Positions 44,390-53,735 of a DNA stretch of 64,000 nucleotides are shown piece by piece; position 1 is the stretch's first letter, and each line of letters begins with the position of its first letter. The position numbers and the translations under genes are program-made. Below the pieces are notes generated by a model that was not told the origin of the DNA, did no database searches, and saw only the letters and a list, made by a program, of their open reading frames with translations. This DNA is from JAENVT01 sp963720775. Lineage in GTDB: Bacteria > Actinomycetota > Acidimicrobiia > Acidimicrobiales > Ilumatobacteraceae. The stretch covers positions 62,001-126,000 of the forward strand of contig CAVRGR010000002.1 in NCBI GenBank assembly GCA_963720775.1. The letters run 5' to 3'.

Positions 44390-46492
44390 ATGTTCGATAG
44401 CGATGACGTGGTCTTTCTTCACAGGCTGGCTGACGCTGCCGACGCCGTGTCGCGCGAGCACTTCCGCTCGGAGGCACTGCGAACGACCACGAAGGTCGAT
44501 GGCACACCCGTGTCGGAAGTCGACCTTGCCGTTGAACGGGCGATGCTCACCCTCATCCGGTCCAGAGGCAGTGACGGAGTGCTCGGCGAGGAGGTGGGGG
44601 CGAATGCCGGCACCACCAACCGCCGATGGATCCTCGACGGCATCGACGGTACCCACAACTACGCCGACGGGCGCCCTGGTTGGGGCACCATCATCGCCCT
44701 CGAGATCGACGGCACGGTCGAGCTGGGGATGGTCTCGGCGCCGCTGTGGGGTCGCCGTTGGTGGGCGATGCGTGGCGGTGGCGCCTGCAGCGCCGCGTAT
44801 GCCGAGGATGGTTCGTTCGATGCCGCTTCGGCAGAGCAGTTGCAATGCGGCAGCGAATCGTCGCTCGCCGAAGCAACAACGATCGTGATCCCGTGGGAGG
44901 GCGTGCTGCTCGGCTGGCGCAACTCCGTGCCGCGCTTGTTCCGGCTGCCCGAGTCACCGCGCAGCCAGTGCTTCGCCCTCGACGCGGCGATGGTCGCCGA
45001 AGGCCGGCTCGATGCATCGATCATCGTGCTCGGCGGCATCTGGGACTTTGCCGCGACGAGCCTGATCGTGCGCGAATCCGGCGGCGTGTTCCGTGACGCC
45101 TGGGGCGGCGAGCGGCTCGACACCTCTACCGGAGTGTTTGCGAACGCGGCGCTGATCGAGGGAGTGCTGGCGAGGCTTGCCGACGTCCGGCCGCCGGCGC
45201 CGGATCGTGCCAAGCTGGCCAAGACCGTGAGCACCCCGATCGGCACACCTGCGGAGCAGGCAGTCGACGGTTGGCGCGAGTTCGGCATCCGTCGGATGGC
45301 GTCGATGTCGGCTCGCCAACGGATCGAGGAGGCACCATCGCCCATTCTGGCCATCGTCGACGAACGCGCTGCGCAACTCGAACGACCGTTCCTCGGCGTG
45401 ACCATTGACGGAGTCGTTCGCACTGGTCTGCGCTCACTCGGTGGTCGCAAGGTCGACACCAGACCGATTGCCGACGCGGTCAACACGTTCCTTCAAGCGC
45501 TCACTCATGATCAACGTACGCAGGCGACCTTTCCCATGGATGCCACGGAGTGGCGGATGTGGATCAACGTGCACATGAACCACTTCCGCCACGGGGTGAT
45601 GCTCGAAGACCTGGCAGCACCGGTGCGCGATCTCGCGCTCGGGATGGTTCGAGCCACCATGTCGGCTCGCGGCTACTACCAGGCTCGGTCGATCATGAGC
45701 GTCAACCAACTGGTCGCCGAGTTGTCGGGCGACTATGACGCGTTCGGCGAGTGGCCGTACTTCGTGTCGGTCTTCGGATCTCCGGACTCCGGCGACCCGT
45801 GGGGTTGGCAGATCGACGGTCACCACCTCTGTGTCAACACGATCGTGTTCGACGGACGCATCGTCATGACGCCCACCTTCATGGGCGCCGAACCGCGGCG
45901 GGTCAGGCTCGGCTCCCTCGCCGGCCTGTCGTTGTTCGACCCCGAGGAGCAGCTCGGGCTCGATCTCATCCGGTCACTCGCCTCGCCCCAGCGCGATCGA
46001 GCGATCATCCACCCATCACTGCATCCCGACGAGATCTCGCCGAGCCTGCAGAACCTGTTCGACGGCCGGATGCAGGCCGGCGCGTTCCACGACAACCTCG
46101 TCGCGGCGTATCAAGGTGTTCCGGGCACCGAACTCACCGACGCCCAGCGGCTCGTCTTGCTCGCGCTGATGGAGACCTACGTCAACTGGGAGGGCGACGG
46201 GCATGCGGAGGTGAAGCGGGAAGAGGTCGCCGCCCACCTCGACGAGACATGGTTCTCGTGGTACGGCGGCTTCGAAGACGAGGCGCCCTTCTACTATCGC
46301 GTGCACAGTCCGGTGATCCTCATCGAGTTCGACCACCATCCCGGCGTCGTCTTCGACAACGAGGTGCCCAGTCGACATCACGTTCACACGGTGGTGCGCA
46401 CCCCGAATGGCGGCGACTACGGCGCCGATCTCCTCAGCCAGCACTACGCACAGTTCGACCACAGCGATGGGCATCACCATGCCCGACACTGA
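44390..46492 (+). CDS. Inositol-monophosphatase-like domain fused to DUF3500
   Basis: A 700-aa fusion with no break. Residues about 1-265 are an inositol monophosphatase-type phosphatase: GVLGEEVG gives the metal-binding Glu, RRWILDGIDGTHNYADG is the DxxDGT motif (Gly where Pro is usual), and GGIWDFAATSLIVRESGG is the WDxA motif. It looks most like histidinol-phosphatase-type enzymes. After a linker, residues about 310-695 form a DUF3500 domain (DPWGWQIDGHHLCVNTIVFD, MTPTFMGAEP, HVHTVVRTPNGGDYGADLL). DUF3500 has no established function. The start is ATG 44390; GTG 44384 would add two residues. No signal peptide. Confidence 0.85.
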   Translation: MFDSDDVVFLHRLADAADAVSREHFRSEALRTTTKVDGTPVSEVDLAVERAMLTLIRSRGSDGVLGEEVGANAGTTNRRWILDGIDGTHNYADGRPGWGTIIALEIDGTVELGMVSAPLWGRRWWAMRGGGACSAAYAEDGSFDAASAEQLQCGSESSLAEATTIVIPWEGVLLGWRNSVPRLFRLPESPRSQCFALDAAMVAEGRLDASIIVLGGIWDFAATSLIVRESGGVFRDAWGGERLDTSTGVFANAALIEGVLARLADVRPPAPDRAKLAKTVSTPIGTPAEQAVDGWREFGIRRMASMSARQRIEEAPSPILAIVDERAAQLERPFLGVTIDGVVRTGLRSLGGRKVDTRPIADAVNTFLQALTHDQRTQATFPMDATEWRMWINVHMNHFRHGVMLEDLAAPVRDLALGMVRATMSARGYYQARSIMSVNQLVAELSGDYDAFGEWPYFVSVFGSPDSGDPWGWQIDGHHLCVNTIVFDGRIVMTPTFMGAEPRRVRLGSLAGLSLFDPEEQLGLDLIRSLASPQRDRAIIHPSLHPDEISPSLQNLFDGRMQAGAFHDNLVAAYQGVPGTELTDAQRLVLLALMETYVNWEGDGHAEVKREEVAAHLDETWFSWYGGFEDEAPFYYRVHSPVILIEFDHHPGVVFDNEVPSRHHVHTVVRTPNGGDYGADLLSQHYAQFDHSDGHHHARH

Positions 46493-46570
46493 TCAGGGTT
46501 GACACAACTGATCTAATCTGCCCAGGCACGGTCCACATCCGGCCAACAAGACCGAATGGAAGGGCAACAC

Positions 46571-46969
46571 ATGACAACGGTTCCTGACTCGCACCGAGAT
46601 CTCCTCGATTCACCGGTGGCAACGCTCGCCACAGTCGGCGCTGACGGCCGCCCGCAGCTGTCGGAGGTATGGTTCCTCGCCGACGGCGACACGGTTCGTC
46701 TGTCGTTGAACACGGCACGGCAGAAGGCGAAGAACCTCTCCAAGAATCATGCGGCGACATTGTTCATTCTCGACACGGCCAACCCGGCTCGATACCTCGA
46801 GCTCCGAGGCGACGCCACGCTCGCCCCGGACGACGACTACGAGTTCGCCGACAAGGTCGGCGCCAAGTACGGCGGCGTCGACCTGCGCAACATGGACCAG
46901 CCTGGGCAGCGGCGTGTTGTCGTGACCATCGAGCCAGTGCGCGTCAACGCCGTCGACATGAGTCGCTAG
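46571..46969 (+). CDS. PPOX-class F420-dependent oxidoreductase
   Basis: A 132-aa split-barrel protein: SPVATLATVGADGRPQLSEV, TVRLSLNTARQKAKNLSKNH and RYLELRGDATLAPDDD fit the TIGR03618-type F420 oxidoreductases of actinobacteria. I start at ATG 46571 because GGAAGGG lies 6 bases upstream; ATG 46556 is inferior. The stop is one base from the cupin gene's stop on the other strand. Confidence 0.85.
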   Translation: MTTVPDSHRDLLDSPVATLATVGADGRPQLSEVWFLADGDTVRLSLNTARQKAKNLSKNHAATLFILDTANPARYLELRGDATLAPDDDYEFADKVGAKYGGVDLRNMDQPGQRRVVVTIEPVRVNAVDMSR

Positions 46970-46970
46970 G

Positions 46971-47873
46971 TCACGGCATCGGGTAGTCGGCGGCGTTCAG
47001 CACCCAACCCGGTCGCTCGGAGAAGTCGCGCCGCGGCGGCGCAAACACGTCGATCAGCCAATGGCGCATCGCCCCGACCGCCTGGCTGGTGTGGATGAGC
47101 GGCGGCGGTATGACGACGACAGCAGGAGCCTGGCAGGCGCCGTGTTCATCCTCGCGCCAAGTGGTGGAGTCGGGCGTCCAGGCCACCCGCATGTGATGGA
47201 CGTAGTCGCCCGCGACCTGTAGCGAGACCTGCTCGAAGTCGTCGTGGTGATGAGGCGACAGCTTCGACGGATCTCGCGGATCGTCGGATTCCGGCAGCAC
47301 GTTGACCATCACGGTGGAGCAGCGGAAGATGCGCCCGAGGCGCCCCTCGGCGATCGGGTGGTCGGCCAGCGGGTACACGCGGACGCGGTGACCGTCGGGC
47401 GGGTCGGGCCACGGTGCGAACGCAGCGACGTTGGCGTCACGCTCTTGGTACTCGGGCGCGTTCGCGCAGCGGCCGGCCAGCTCAGGGGCAGTGTCGGCGG
47501 CGATCACTCGGATCACGGTGCCCGGCGAGGTGATCTGCAGCGTCGATGACCCCGGCGGCACGATCACGACAGCCGGCTCGTCGACCGGCACGATCTGCCC
47601 ATCGTGGGCCACCTGGAGCGCAGCTCCGTCGAGCACCAGCACGGCATGCTCGCCTCCGACGTCGTTCGTCGAGAGCTCATCTCCTGGCTGCGCATCCGTC
47701 GAGCCGATGACCATCGCCTGGCTGCGCGTCCACCAGGTTGCACTCCCATTCGCATGCTTCTCGTCAGGGCCTGTCGCGTGCAGTTCGCGGTATTGCGCCG
47801 GGCGCGGAATGCCGGAAGGCGCGCTCCCTGCAGTGGACAGTTGCGATCGGGGATCGTTCTTGTCGTATGGCAT
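46971..47873 (-). CDS. Cupin-fold protein
   Basis: A 300-aa protein with two cupin-like halves. The first half (GEHAVLVLDGAALQVAHDGQ, VVIVPPGSSTLQI) has lost most metal ligands. The second half has SPHHHDDFEQVSLQVAGDYV, giving His ligands and a Glu, and VVIPPPLIHTSQAVG giving the last His. It is probably a sugar- or organic-acid-binding isomerase, dioxygenase or sensor. It is divergent from the aldolase gene (84 bases), suggesting a shared catabolic role. Confidence 0.78.
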   Translation of the reverse strand: MPYDKNDPRSQLSTAGSAPSGIPRPAQYRELHATGPDEKHANGSATWWTRSQAMVIGSTDAQPGDELSTNDVGGEHAVLVLDGAALQVAHDGQIVPVDEPAVVIVPPGSSTLQITSPGTVIRVIAADTAPELAGRCANAPEYQERDANVAAFAPWPDPPDGHRVRVYPLADHPIAEGRLGRIFRCSTVMVNVLPESDDPRDPSKLSPHHHDDFEQVSLQVAGDYVHHMRVAWTPDSTTWREDEHGACQAPAVVVIPPPLIHTSQAVGAMRHWLIDVFAPPRRDFSERPGWVLNAADYPMP

Positions 47874-47957
47874 GGCTCCTATCGTTTCACGTTCGCCACC
47901 CCGTTCGTTCAGCGGACCCGCTGAAGCGGTGGGGCACCCCGATCATGGTGCCGGATT

Positions 47958-48737
47958 ATGGTGACGGCGATGTACGAGCACGGAACCTTCGCCAGGCGAT
48001 TGGCCAGTGGTGGACCGACTGTCTTCGGCACCTGGGTGAAACTCCCCACCCTCGAAACCGTCGAACTGCTCGGCCACGCCGGCTTCGACTTCATCGTGGT
48101 CGACATGGAGCACGCCCCGCTCACGCTCGAGAGCGCGTATCGAGCGATCGTCACGGCCCAGGGGATGGGAATGGGTGCGCTGGTGCGCGTGCCGGATCGA
48201 TCCGACAGCCATCTGCAGCGCCTGCTCGACTCAGGCGCCGACGGGATCCTCGTGCCGCGTGTCACCGATGCCGCCACATGCCGCGCCTCGGTGGATGCAA
48301 TGCGCTTCAGTCCTACTGGAGTCCGCGGACTCGGCAGCACATCGCGTGCCGGACGGTGGGGTCTCGACACCAGGGCGGACTACCTCGAGCACGGCCGCAC
48401 CGGCATCGTTCGCGGAGTCCAGGTGGAGGATCAAGGTGGCCTCCGAATCATCGACGAGATCTTGGCTGTCGATGGGCTGAGTGCACTGTTCATCGGCACG
48501 GGCGACCTCTCGCTGTCGAGTGGGCTCCCGGCATCGCATCCCGACAACGACGCACTGATCACCCAAACGCTCGCCGCGTGTCGTGCCCGAGGGCTGCCAT
48601 GCGGGACCGCAGTTGGCGATGCGACGGCAGCGCGTGCGGCAGCCGATCGAGGCTTTCGGTTCGTCATGGTCTCCAATGACGCCACGATGTTCGGCAAGGC
48701 GGCCGGAGATCTGCGACGCGCGATCACCACCGACTAG
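47958..48737 (+). CDS. HpcH/HpaI-family aldolase
   Basis: A 259-aa class II aldolase/citrate-lyase-like protein. FGTWVKLPTLETVELLGHAG and FDFIVVDMEHAPLTLESAYR form the family opening, the DMEH block being in the active site. SGADGILVPRVTDAATCRAS and VRGVQVEDQGGL supply metal and substrate contacts. It cleaves 2-keto-3-deoxy or 4-hydroxy-2-keto acids, usually to pyruvate and an aldehyde. The start is ATG 47958; ATG 47970 is also possible. It is followed after 9 bases by the FAD oxidoreductase. Confidence 0.88.
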   Translation: MVTAMYEHGTFARRLASGGPTVFGTWVKLPTLETVELLGHAGFDFIVVDMEHAPLTLESAYRAIVTAQGMGMGALVRVPDRSDSHLQRLLDSGADGILVPRVTDAATCRASVDAMRFSPTGVRGLGSTSRAGRWGLDTRADYLEHGRTGIVRGVQVEDQGGLRIIDEILAVDGLSALFIGTGDLSLSSGLPASHPDNDALITQTLAACRARGLPCGTAVGDATAARAAADRGFRFVMVSNDATMFGKAAGDLRRAITTD

Positions 48738-48746
48738 GAGCGGATC

Positions 48747-50180
48747 GTGAAGCCACACCGAGGAGCGTCTGTCGAGGAGCCGGCCCGATCGACGCCGGTC
48801 TACGGAAGCTGCGACGTGCTGGTGATCGGCGGCGGGCCGGCCGGAACGGCAGCTGCCGTCGCGGCCGGCCGTCTTGGGGCCGACACGGTGCTCGTAGAGC
48901 GATACAACCACTTGGGCGGGCTGTCGACCGGAGGTCTCGTGTCGTGGATCGACCGGATGACCGACTGGGACGGGAACCTCATCGTCGCCGGGGTCGGCGC
49001 GGAGCTCGTCGAGCGCTGCGGTCCGGATGCAACGCTCGGGCCGAGCCCCGAGATCTGGGGTTCGAAGAACCCCGTCGAAGCCGCATATTGGCGTGTCCGT
49101 ACGGCAGCGCTGCGCGACACGGTGCACTGGTCGCCGACCGTGGATCCCGAAGTTCTCAAGCTCGTCTCCAACGACATCGTCCGCGAGTCGAACGTGCACA
49201 CGCTGCTGCACTGTTGGGTGGTGGCGACGGTTGTTCGTCAGGGCACCGTCGAGGGCGTGATCTTCGAGAGCAAGCAAGGTCGGTTTGCCCTCACGGCGTC
49301 GGTCGTCATCGACTGCACCGGTGACGGGGATGTGTTCGCACAGGCGGGTGCCGGGTTCGACGACGACTTCGATGGCGAGAGCGCACACGCCCGCCTCACC
49401 ACGAGCTTTCGCTTCGGCAACGTCGACATGCGCCGCTACCTGGATTTCCGGATGCTGCATCAATCCGAGTTCACCCAGATCATGCAGCGCGCTTCAGGCG
49501 AAGGCATCTCGCTCCTGGCGCACCCGACGCCGTACGACTCGGTTGCACTGTTCCTCACACCGAAGATGGCGGGCTACTCGCCACTCAATGTCGCCGATCT
49601 CACCGAAGTGGAGTTCGTCTCCCGCGATGTCGCTCGCCGAGGCCTGGCGTTCTTCCGCGAGAACGTGCCCGGGTTTGCACGTGCCTGGATCCTCGACACG
49701 GCATCGCAGGTGGGCACACGGCACGCCCGGCGGCTGGTGGGTGCGGAGCGAATCACGATCGAGCATTGGCGTGATGACGGGGGGTACTTCGACAGCATCG
49801 GCCTGTGTCCCGGAATGACCCCGGCTCTTCCGACGCTCCAGATCCCGTACGGCAGCCTGGTACCCATCAGCACGAACGGCCTGCTCGCCGCTGGCCGTAA
49901 CCTCTCGGCCGACACCACGTCACACGCCGCCCTACGCGAGATCCCGGAGTGCTGGGCGATGGGCGAAGCGGCGGGCGTTGCGGCCACGCTCGCGGTCGAC
50001 AGCGGCATCGAGCTGCGCGACATCGACATACGCGCGCTACAGACCCAACTCGTGAAACAGGGTGCGATCGTCGACCGCCCGTCCCAACAGAGCCAAGGCG
50101 ACGAGACTCGCAGCACCGACTCCGGACTCCAGGATTCGATCCACTGGCAGGCTGTGAATGAAGAGCGAGCGTTCGACTAG
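48747..50180 (+). CDS. FAD-dependent oxidoreductase (FAD_oxidored type)
   Basis: A 477-aa flavoprotein. The FAD-binding motif is VLVIGGGPAGTAAAVAAGRL (near residue 24), followed by VERYNHLGGLSTGGLVSWID, and VVIDCTGDGDVFAQAGAGF is the second FAD motif. The C-terminal FAD-contact block is NGLLAAGRNLSADTTSHAAL. It resembles FAD-dependent dehydrogenases with unknown organic substrates. The start is GTG 48747, with TAGGAG upstream. It is in an operon with the aldolase and precedes the Liv-type transporter. Confidence 0.87.
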   Translation: MKPHRGASVEEPARSTPVYGSCDVLVIGGGPAGTAAAVAAGRLGADTVLVERYNHLGGLSTGGLVSWIDRMTDWDGNLIVAGVGAELVERCGPDATLGPSPEIWGSKNPVEAAYWRVRTAALRDTVHWSPTVDPEVLKLVSNDIVRESNVHTLLHCWVVATVVRQGTVEGVIFESKQGRFALTASVVIDCTGDGDVFAQAGAGFDDDFDGESAHARLTTSFRFGNVDMRRYLDFRMLHQSEFTQIMQRASGEGISLLAHPTPYDSVALFLTPKMAGYSPLNVADLTEVEFVSRDVARRGLAFFRENVPGFARAWILDTASQVGTRHARRLVGAERITIEHWRDDGGYFDSIGLCPGMTPALPTLQIPYGSLVPISTNGLLAAGRNLSADTTSHAALREIPECWAMGEAAGVAATLAVDSGIELRDIDIRALQTQLVKQGAIVDRPSQQSQGDETRSTDSGLQDSIHWQAVNEERAFD

Positions 50181-50261
50181 GGCGAACGTTTGCAGTGACA
50201 TTCGCAACATCACTGCGTGTAATGTTTCCCTTACTGGCCGGTCCCGGGGGGGATAGGCCCA

Positions 50262-51683
50262 ATGCGAAAAGGGGGGAGCATGCGTCAGTGCGATATGCCG
50301 ACGACCTGGTACTCACGGCGAAAGCTGAGTGCTGTACTTCTGGCAGCGGCGCTCGTCGCCGCCAGTTGCGGCAGCGACAAGAAAGCATCGACTGCGACGA
50401 CACCACCGGCTGCTGATACGACACCACCAGCTGCTGTCACGACACCACCGGCTGCTGTCACGACACCACCCGCTGCCGACACGACACCACCCGCTGCTGT
50501 CACGACACCACCGGCCAGCGCCGACAAGGTCACCGACTTCGCCGGGTACATCGGCGGATCGGGTGCAGCTGACGCGAGCATGACACCGATCAAGATCGGG
50601 TACTTCAACCAGCAGGGTGGAGCTGTCGTCGTCAGCGACACGAACATCACCGGCATCCAGGCCGCTGTCAAGTTCGTCAACGAGCAGGCCGGCGGCATTG
50701 GCGGTCACCCGCTCGAGGTGACGACCTGCTACATCGCCAACACGGAGGAAGAAGGCCAGCAGTGCGGCCAGCAGTTCGCCAATGACAAGGACATCGTCGC
50801 CATCGAGACCGGCCCGACGTTCATCGGTACCGAGTCGTTCTATGCCGCGATAGCGGGCTCCAAGCCCGTCGTTGCAGGCGTGTCGGTCAGTGCGGCCGAC
50901 ACGGTGCAGGCCAACGCTGCCGTGCTGTTCGGAGGCGCCAAGTACATCCTGGCGCCGTACGCGACGTTCGCTCGCGACACGTTGCACGTGAAGTCGGCCG
51001 CACTCATCTATCCCGAAGGCTCTGGCGAGGATGAAGGCGCTGCCGGCCAGGCATCCGCCTTCGAGGCTGCCGGCATCCCGGTCAAGGTGGTGCCGTACGC
51101 GGCCGACACACCCGACCTCACGGTGCCGCTGCTGGCCGCCGGGGCCCAGAACGTCGACCTGGTGATGCCGGTCATCAATCCCAACGACTGCGTGAAGTTC
51201 GAGCAGGCGACGCAGCAGCTCGGCATCCCCGACGAGAAGGTGCTGGCCAGCCCGATCTGCATCAACGCGGATGTGGCCAAGGCGCTCGGTGACCTCCCGC
51301 AGTGGCTGTACGCCGTCGCCTCGTCGCTGAGCATCGACCCGACCGACCCGTCGGTGCCGCCCTACACCGACATTCTCAAGGCGCAGGGCCTGGAGAAGAG
51401 CATCGGTGATCCGTGGGTGCTGGTCGGTTTCGGCCAGATGATGACGCTGGCGAAGTGGCTCAACGCCATCGGTCCGGACAGCATCACGACCGACGCGGTC
51501 CTGGCCCAGATGAAGGCGTTCAAAGGGCCGTTGATCCTCGGCTCGCCCGTGCTCCAGTGCGGCAAGTACCCGAAGGCGCCCGGCGTCTGCAACGACTACA
51601 CGCAGTTCTACAAGTACAACGGCCCGGACGGGTGGAAGCTGGCCGGCGGGTTCGTGGGCCCGCCCGAAGGATGGGTCGGATAG
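50262..51683 (+). CDS. Branched-chain-type ABC transporter substrate-binding lipoprotein
   Basis: A 473-aa binding protein (LivK-like, periplasmic-binding-protein type I). The signal peptide contains SRRKLSAVLLAAALVAASCG, with a lipobox. A spacer with six 7-residue repeats (TTPPAAV/TTPPAAD) follows at residues about 46-87. The core holds IKIGYFNQQGGAVVVSDTNI, GGIGGHPLEVTTCYI and VAIETGPTFIGTESFYAA. It may bind an amino or organic acid; the neighbouring aldolase and FAD oxidoreductase suggest a catabolised compound. The start is ATG 50262, though 50280 and 50295 are also possible. Confidence 0.88.
   Translation: MRKGGSMRQCDMPTTWYSRRKLSAVLLAAALVAASCGSDKKASTATTPPAADTTPPAAVTTPPAAVTTPPAADTTPPAAVTTPPASADKVTDFAGYIGGSGAADASMTPIKIGYFNQQGGAVVVSDTNITGIQAAVKFVNEQAGGIGGHPLEVTTCYIANTEEEGQQCGQQFANDKDIVAIETGPTFIGTESFYAAIAGSKPVVAGVSVSAADTVQANAAVLFGGAKYILAPYATFARDTLHVKSAALIYPEGSGEDEGAAGQASAFEAAGIPVKVVPYAADTPDLTVPLLAAGAQNVDLVMPVINPNDCVKFEQATQQLGIPDEKVLASPICINADVAKALGDLPQWLYAVASSLSIDPTDPSVPPYTDILKAQGLEKSIGDPWVLVGFGQMMTLAKWLNAIGPDSITTDAVLAQMKAFKGPLILGSPVLQCGKYPKAPGVCNDYTQFYKYNGPDGWKLAGGFVGPPEGWVG
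50397..50520 (+). repeat. Six 21-bp tandem repeats coding a TPPAA linker
   Basis: Units of 21 bases with the pattern ACGACACCACCNGCTGCTGNN are repeated six times, the last one partial. They code for the Thr/Pro/Ala spacer of the binding lipoprotein. Repeat number may vary between strains. Confidence 0.85.
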
Positions 51684-51728
51684 CAGCCCTCCAGCCCCTC
51701 CGATCAAACGCCCGAGGCTGAGCGGACG

Positions 51729-53735
51729 ATGAAGGACATTGTTCTCTTCGTTCTGCTCGGCCTCGGGGCGGGCGCTGTGATCGCCGGGATCGCCATGGCC
51801 GTCGTCGTCACCTACAGCGGCTCGGGGATCATCAATCTGGCCACCGGCGCCGTCTCGATGGTGGCCGCGTACACGTTCTGGGCGCTGAAGTCCGACTACT
51901 TCCATTTCACGCTGGCGACCCCTCCGGCAATCGTCGTCACCATCCTGGTGTCGATGGTGGTGGGCGTGGTGAGCGAACTGCTCGTCTTTCGCCCACTGCG
52001 AACGTCGTCGCCGCTTGCCAAGCTGGTTGCCTCGCTCGGGATCCTGTTGACCCTGCAGGCGACGATCCTGCTGTGGTTCGGTTCGGCGTCGAAGCAGATC
52101 CCCAGCATCTTCCCCACCAACTTCATCAAGATCTTCGGCACGTCAATCCCGGCGAACAGGTTCTGGATGGCGGCGATCGTGGTGCTGATCGCGCTCGCGC
52201 TCACCGCGTTGTACCGTTGGACCCGGTTCGGTCTGGCGACGCGGGCGGCGGCGGAGAACGAGGTGTACGGCATGCTCGCCGGGCTGTCGCCGAGCCAGCT
52301 CTCGATGGCCAACACGGTGGTGGCGTCGGCGTTCGCCGGGGCCATGGGCATCATTGCCGCTCCGCTCGCGCAAGCCGATTCGAAGACCCTCGTGCTCTTC
52401 ATCGTGCCGGCGCTGGCCGCCGCGTTGTTCGCCGCGTTCACATCGCTCCCGATCGCCTGCCTCGCCGGCTTCGGCATCGGGATCGGCCAGTCGCTGATGT
52501 ACTACGCCTCGACGCTGTCGTGGTTCCCGACCGACAAGGGGCAGCCGCTGCCGGGAGTCCAGGCGCTGCTCACCTTCGTGCTGCTCGTCATCGCGCTGTC
52601 GCTACGCGGCGCGAAGATGCCGTCGCGCGGCGAGCTCGTGGAGAAGCGTCTGCCCGCAGCTCCACGTCCGCAACACCTGGCCCGCCCGGCCGTGGTGCTG
52701 GCTGTGGTCGGGGTCGTCTTGCTGGTGGTCCTGCCCTTCGGTTATCGACAATCGCTGATGCTCTCCCTCGTCGGAGTGGTCATGTGCCTGTCGCTCGTCG
52801 TGATCACGGGGTTCGTGGGCCAGGTGTCGCTCGCCCAGGTCACGCTGGCGGGAGTCTCCGGGTTCGTGGTCTCGCACCTGTTCGTCCACGCTCACATCGG
52901 CTTCCCGTGGGGGCCGCTCGCTGGATCTGTCGCAGGTGTGGTGGTCGGCCTGATCGTCGGCGTGTCGGCCCTGCGGGTTCGCGGTGCCAGCCTCGCCGTG
53001 GTGACGCTGGCCGGCGTGATCGCCATCGAGCAGTTCGGGTTCGCCAACTCTCGGTGGGGTGCCGGCCCCAACGGCTCCCCGGTCGGACAACCCAAGCTGT
53101 TCGGGTCGAACATCGGCGCAAACGCGTCGTTCCGCGGGGCCGACGGCAAGCTCCCGAGCCCCGTGCTCGGCTTCGTGTACCTGGTCGCCGTGATCGCGCT
53201 CTGTCTGCTCGTCGCCAAGCTTCGCCGTTCCGTGCTCGGTCAGCAGATGCTGGCGGTGCGCGCCAACGAGCGGGCAGCCGCCGCTGCGGGCATCAACGTT
53301 GCCAGGGTCAAGATCGCGGCCTACGCGATCTCCTCGTTCATCGCCGGCACCGCGGGGTGGATGTACGCGTACAACTTCGGTTCCGTGAGCGCTGCTCGGT
53401 TCGGGATCCTGATCGCATTGGGGTTCGTCGCCTTCGCCTACATCGGTGGGATCACGATGGTGTCCGGCGCCGTGATCGGTGGATTGGTGGCAACTGAGGG
53501 CCTCATACCCCACTTCTTCCAGACGATCCTTGGAATCTCCGGCAACTGGACGCTGCTCGTCGGAGGTCTGATCCTGATCGTCACTCTGATTCAGAACCCG
53601 GAGGGTGTGGCTGGCACCACCTACCGAAAGCGGCAGGCCGCGAAGCGTGCGGCGGCCGCCGCAAGCGGCAGGCGCGCGGCGAAGGGGACTGCGCTCACCG
53701 CCAGCGGTCCGACGGCGATGGTCACCGAGCCATGA
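51729..53735 (+). CDS. Fused LivH-LivM ABC transporter permease
   Basis: A 668-aa membrane protein that joins two permeases usually encoded separately. Residues about 1-295 are LivH-like (YSGSGIINLATGAVSMVAAY, LLVFRPLRTSSPLAKLVASL). Residues about 315-640 are LivM-like (VITGFVGQVSLAQVTLAGVS, VLGQQMLAVRANERAAAAAG, GFVAFAYIGGITMVSGAVIG). Many transmembrane helices are predicted by eye. An Ala/Arg/Lys-rich tail (RKRQAAKRAAAAASGRR) ends the protein. Its stop overlaps the livG-like start (ATGA). Confidence 0.9.
   Translation: MKDIVLFVLLGLGAGAVIAGIAMAVVVTYSGSGIINLATGAVSMVAAYTFWALKSDYFHFTLATPPAIVVTILVSMVVGVVSELLVFRPLRTSSPLAKLVASLGILLTLQATILLWFGSASKQIPSIFPTNFIKIFGTSIPANRFWMAAIVVLIALALTALYRWTRFGLATRAAAENEVYGMLAGLSPSQLSMANTVVASAFAGAMGIIAAPLAQADSKTLVLFIVPALAAALFAAFTSLPIACLAGFGIGIGQSLMYYASTLSWFPTDKGQPLPGVQALLTFVLLVIALSLRGAKMPSRGELVEKRLPAAPRPQHLARPAVVLAVVGVVLLVVLPFGYRQSLMLSLVGVVMCLSLVVITGFVGQVSLAQVTLAGVSGFVVSHLFVHAHIGFPWGPLAGSVAGVVVGLIVGVSALRVRGASLAVVTLAGVIAIEQFGFANSRWGAGPNGSPVGQPKLFGSNIGANASFRGADGKLPSPVLGFVYLVAVIALCLLVAKLRRSVLGQQMLAVRANERAAAAAGINVARVKIAAYAISSFIAGTAGWMYAYNFGSVSAARFGILIALGFVAFAYIGGITMVSGAVIGGLVATEGLIPHFFQTILGISGNWTLLVGGLILIVTLIQNPEGVAGTTYRKRQAAKRAAAAASGRRAAKGTALTASGPTAMVTEP

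Noticed and set aside
50397..50520. CRISPR or non-coding minisatellite
   Set aside because: The repeats are in frame inside a lipoprotein gene and encode a Thr/Pro/Ala linker.
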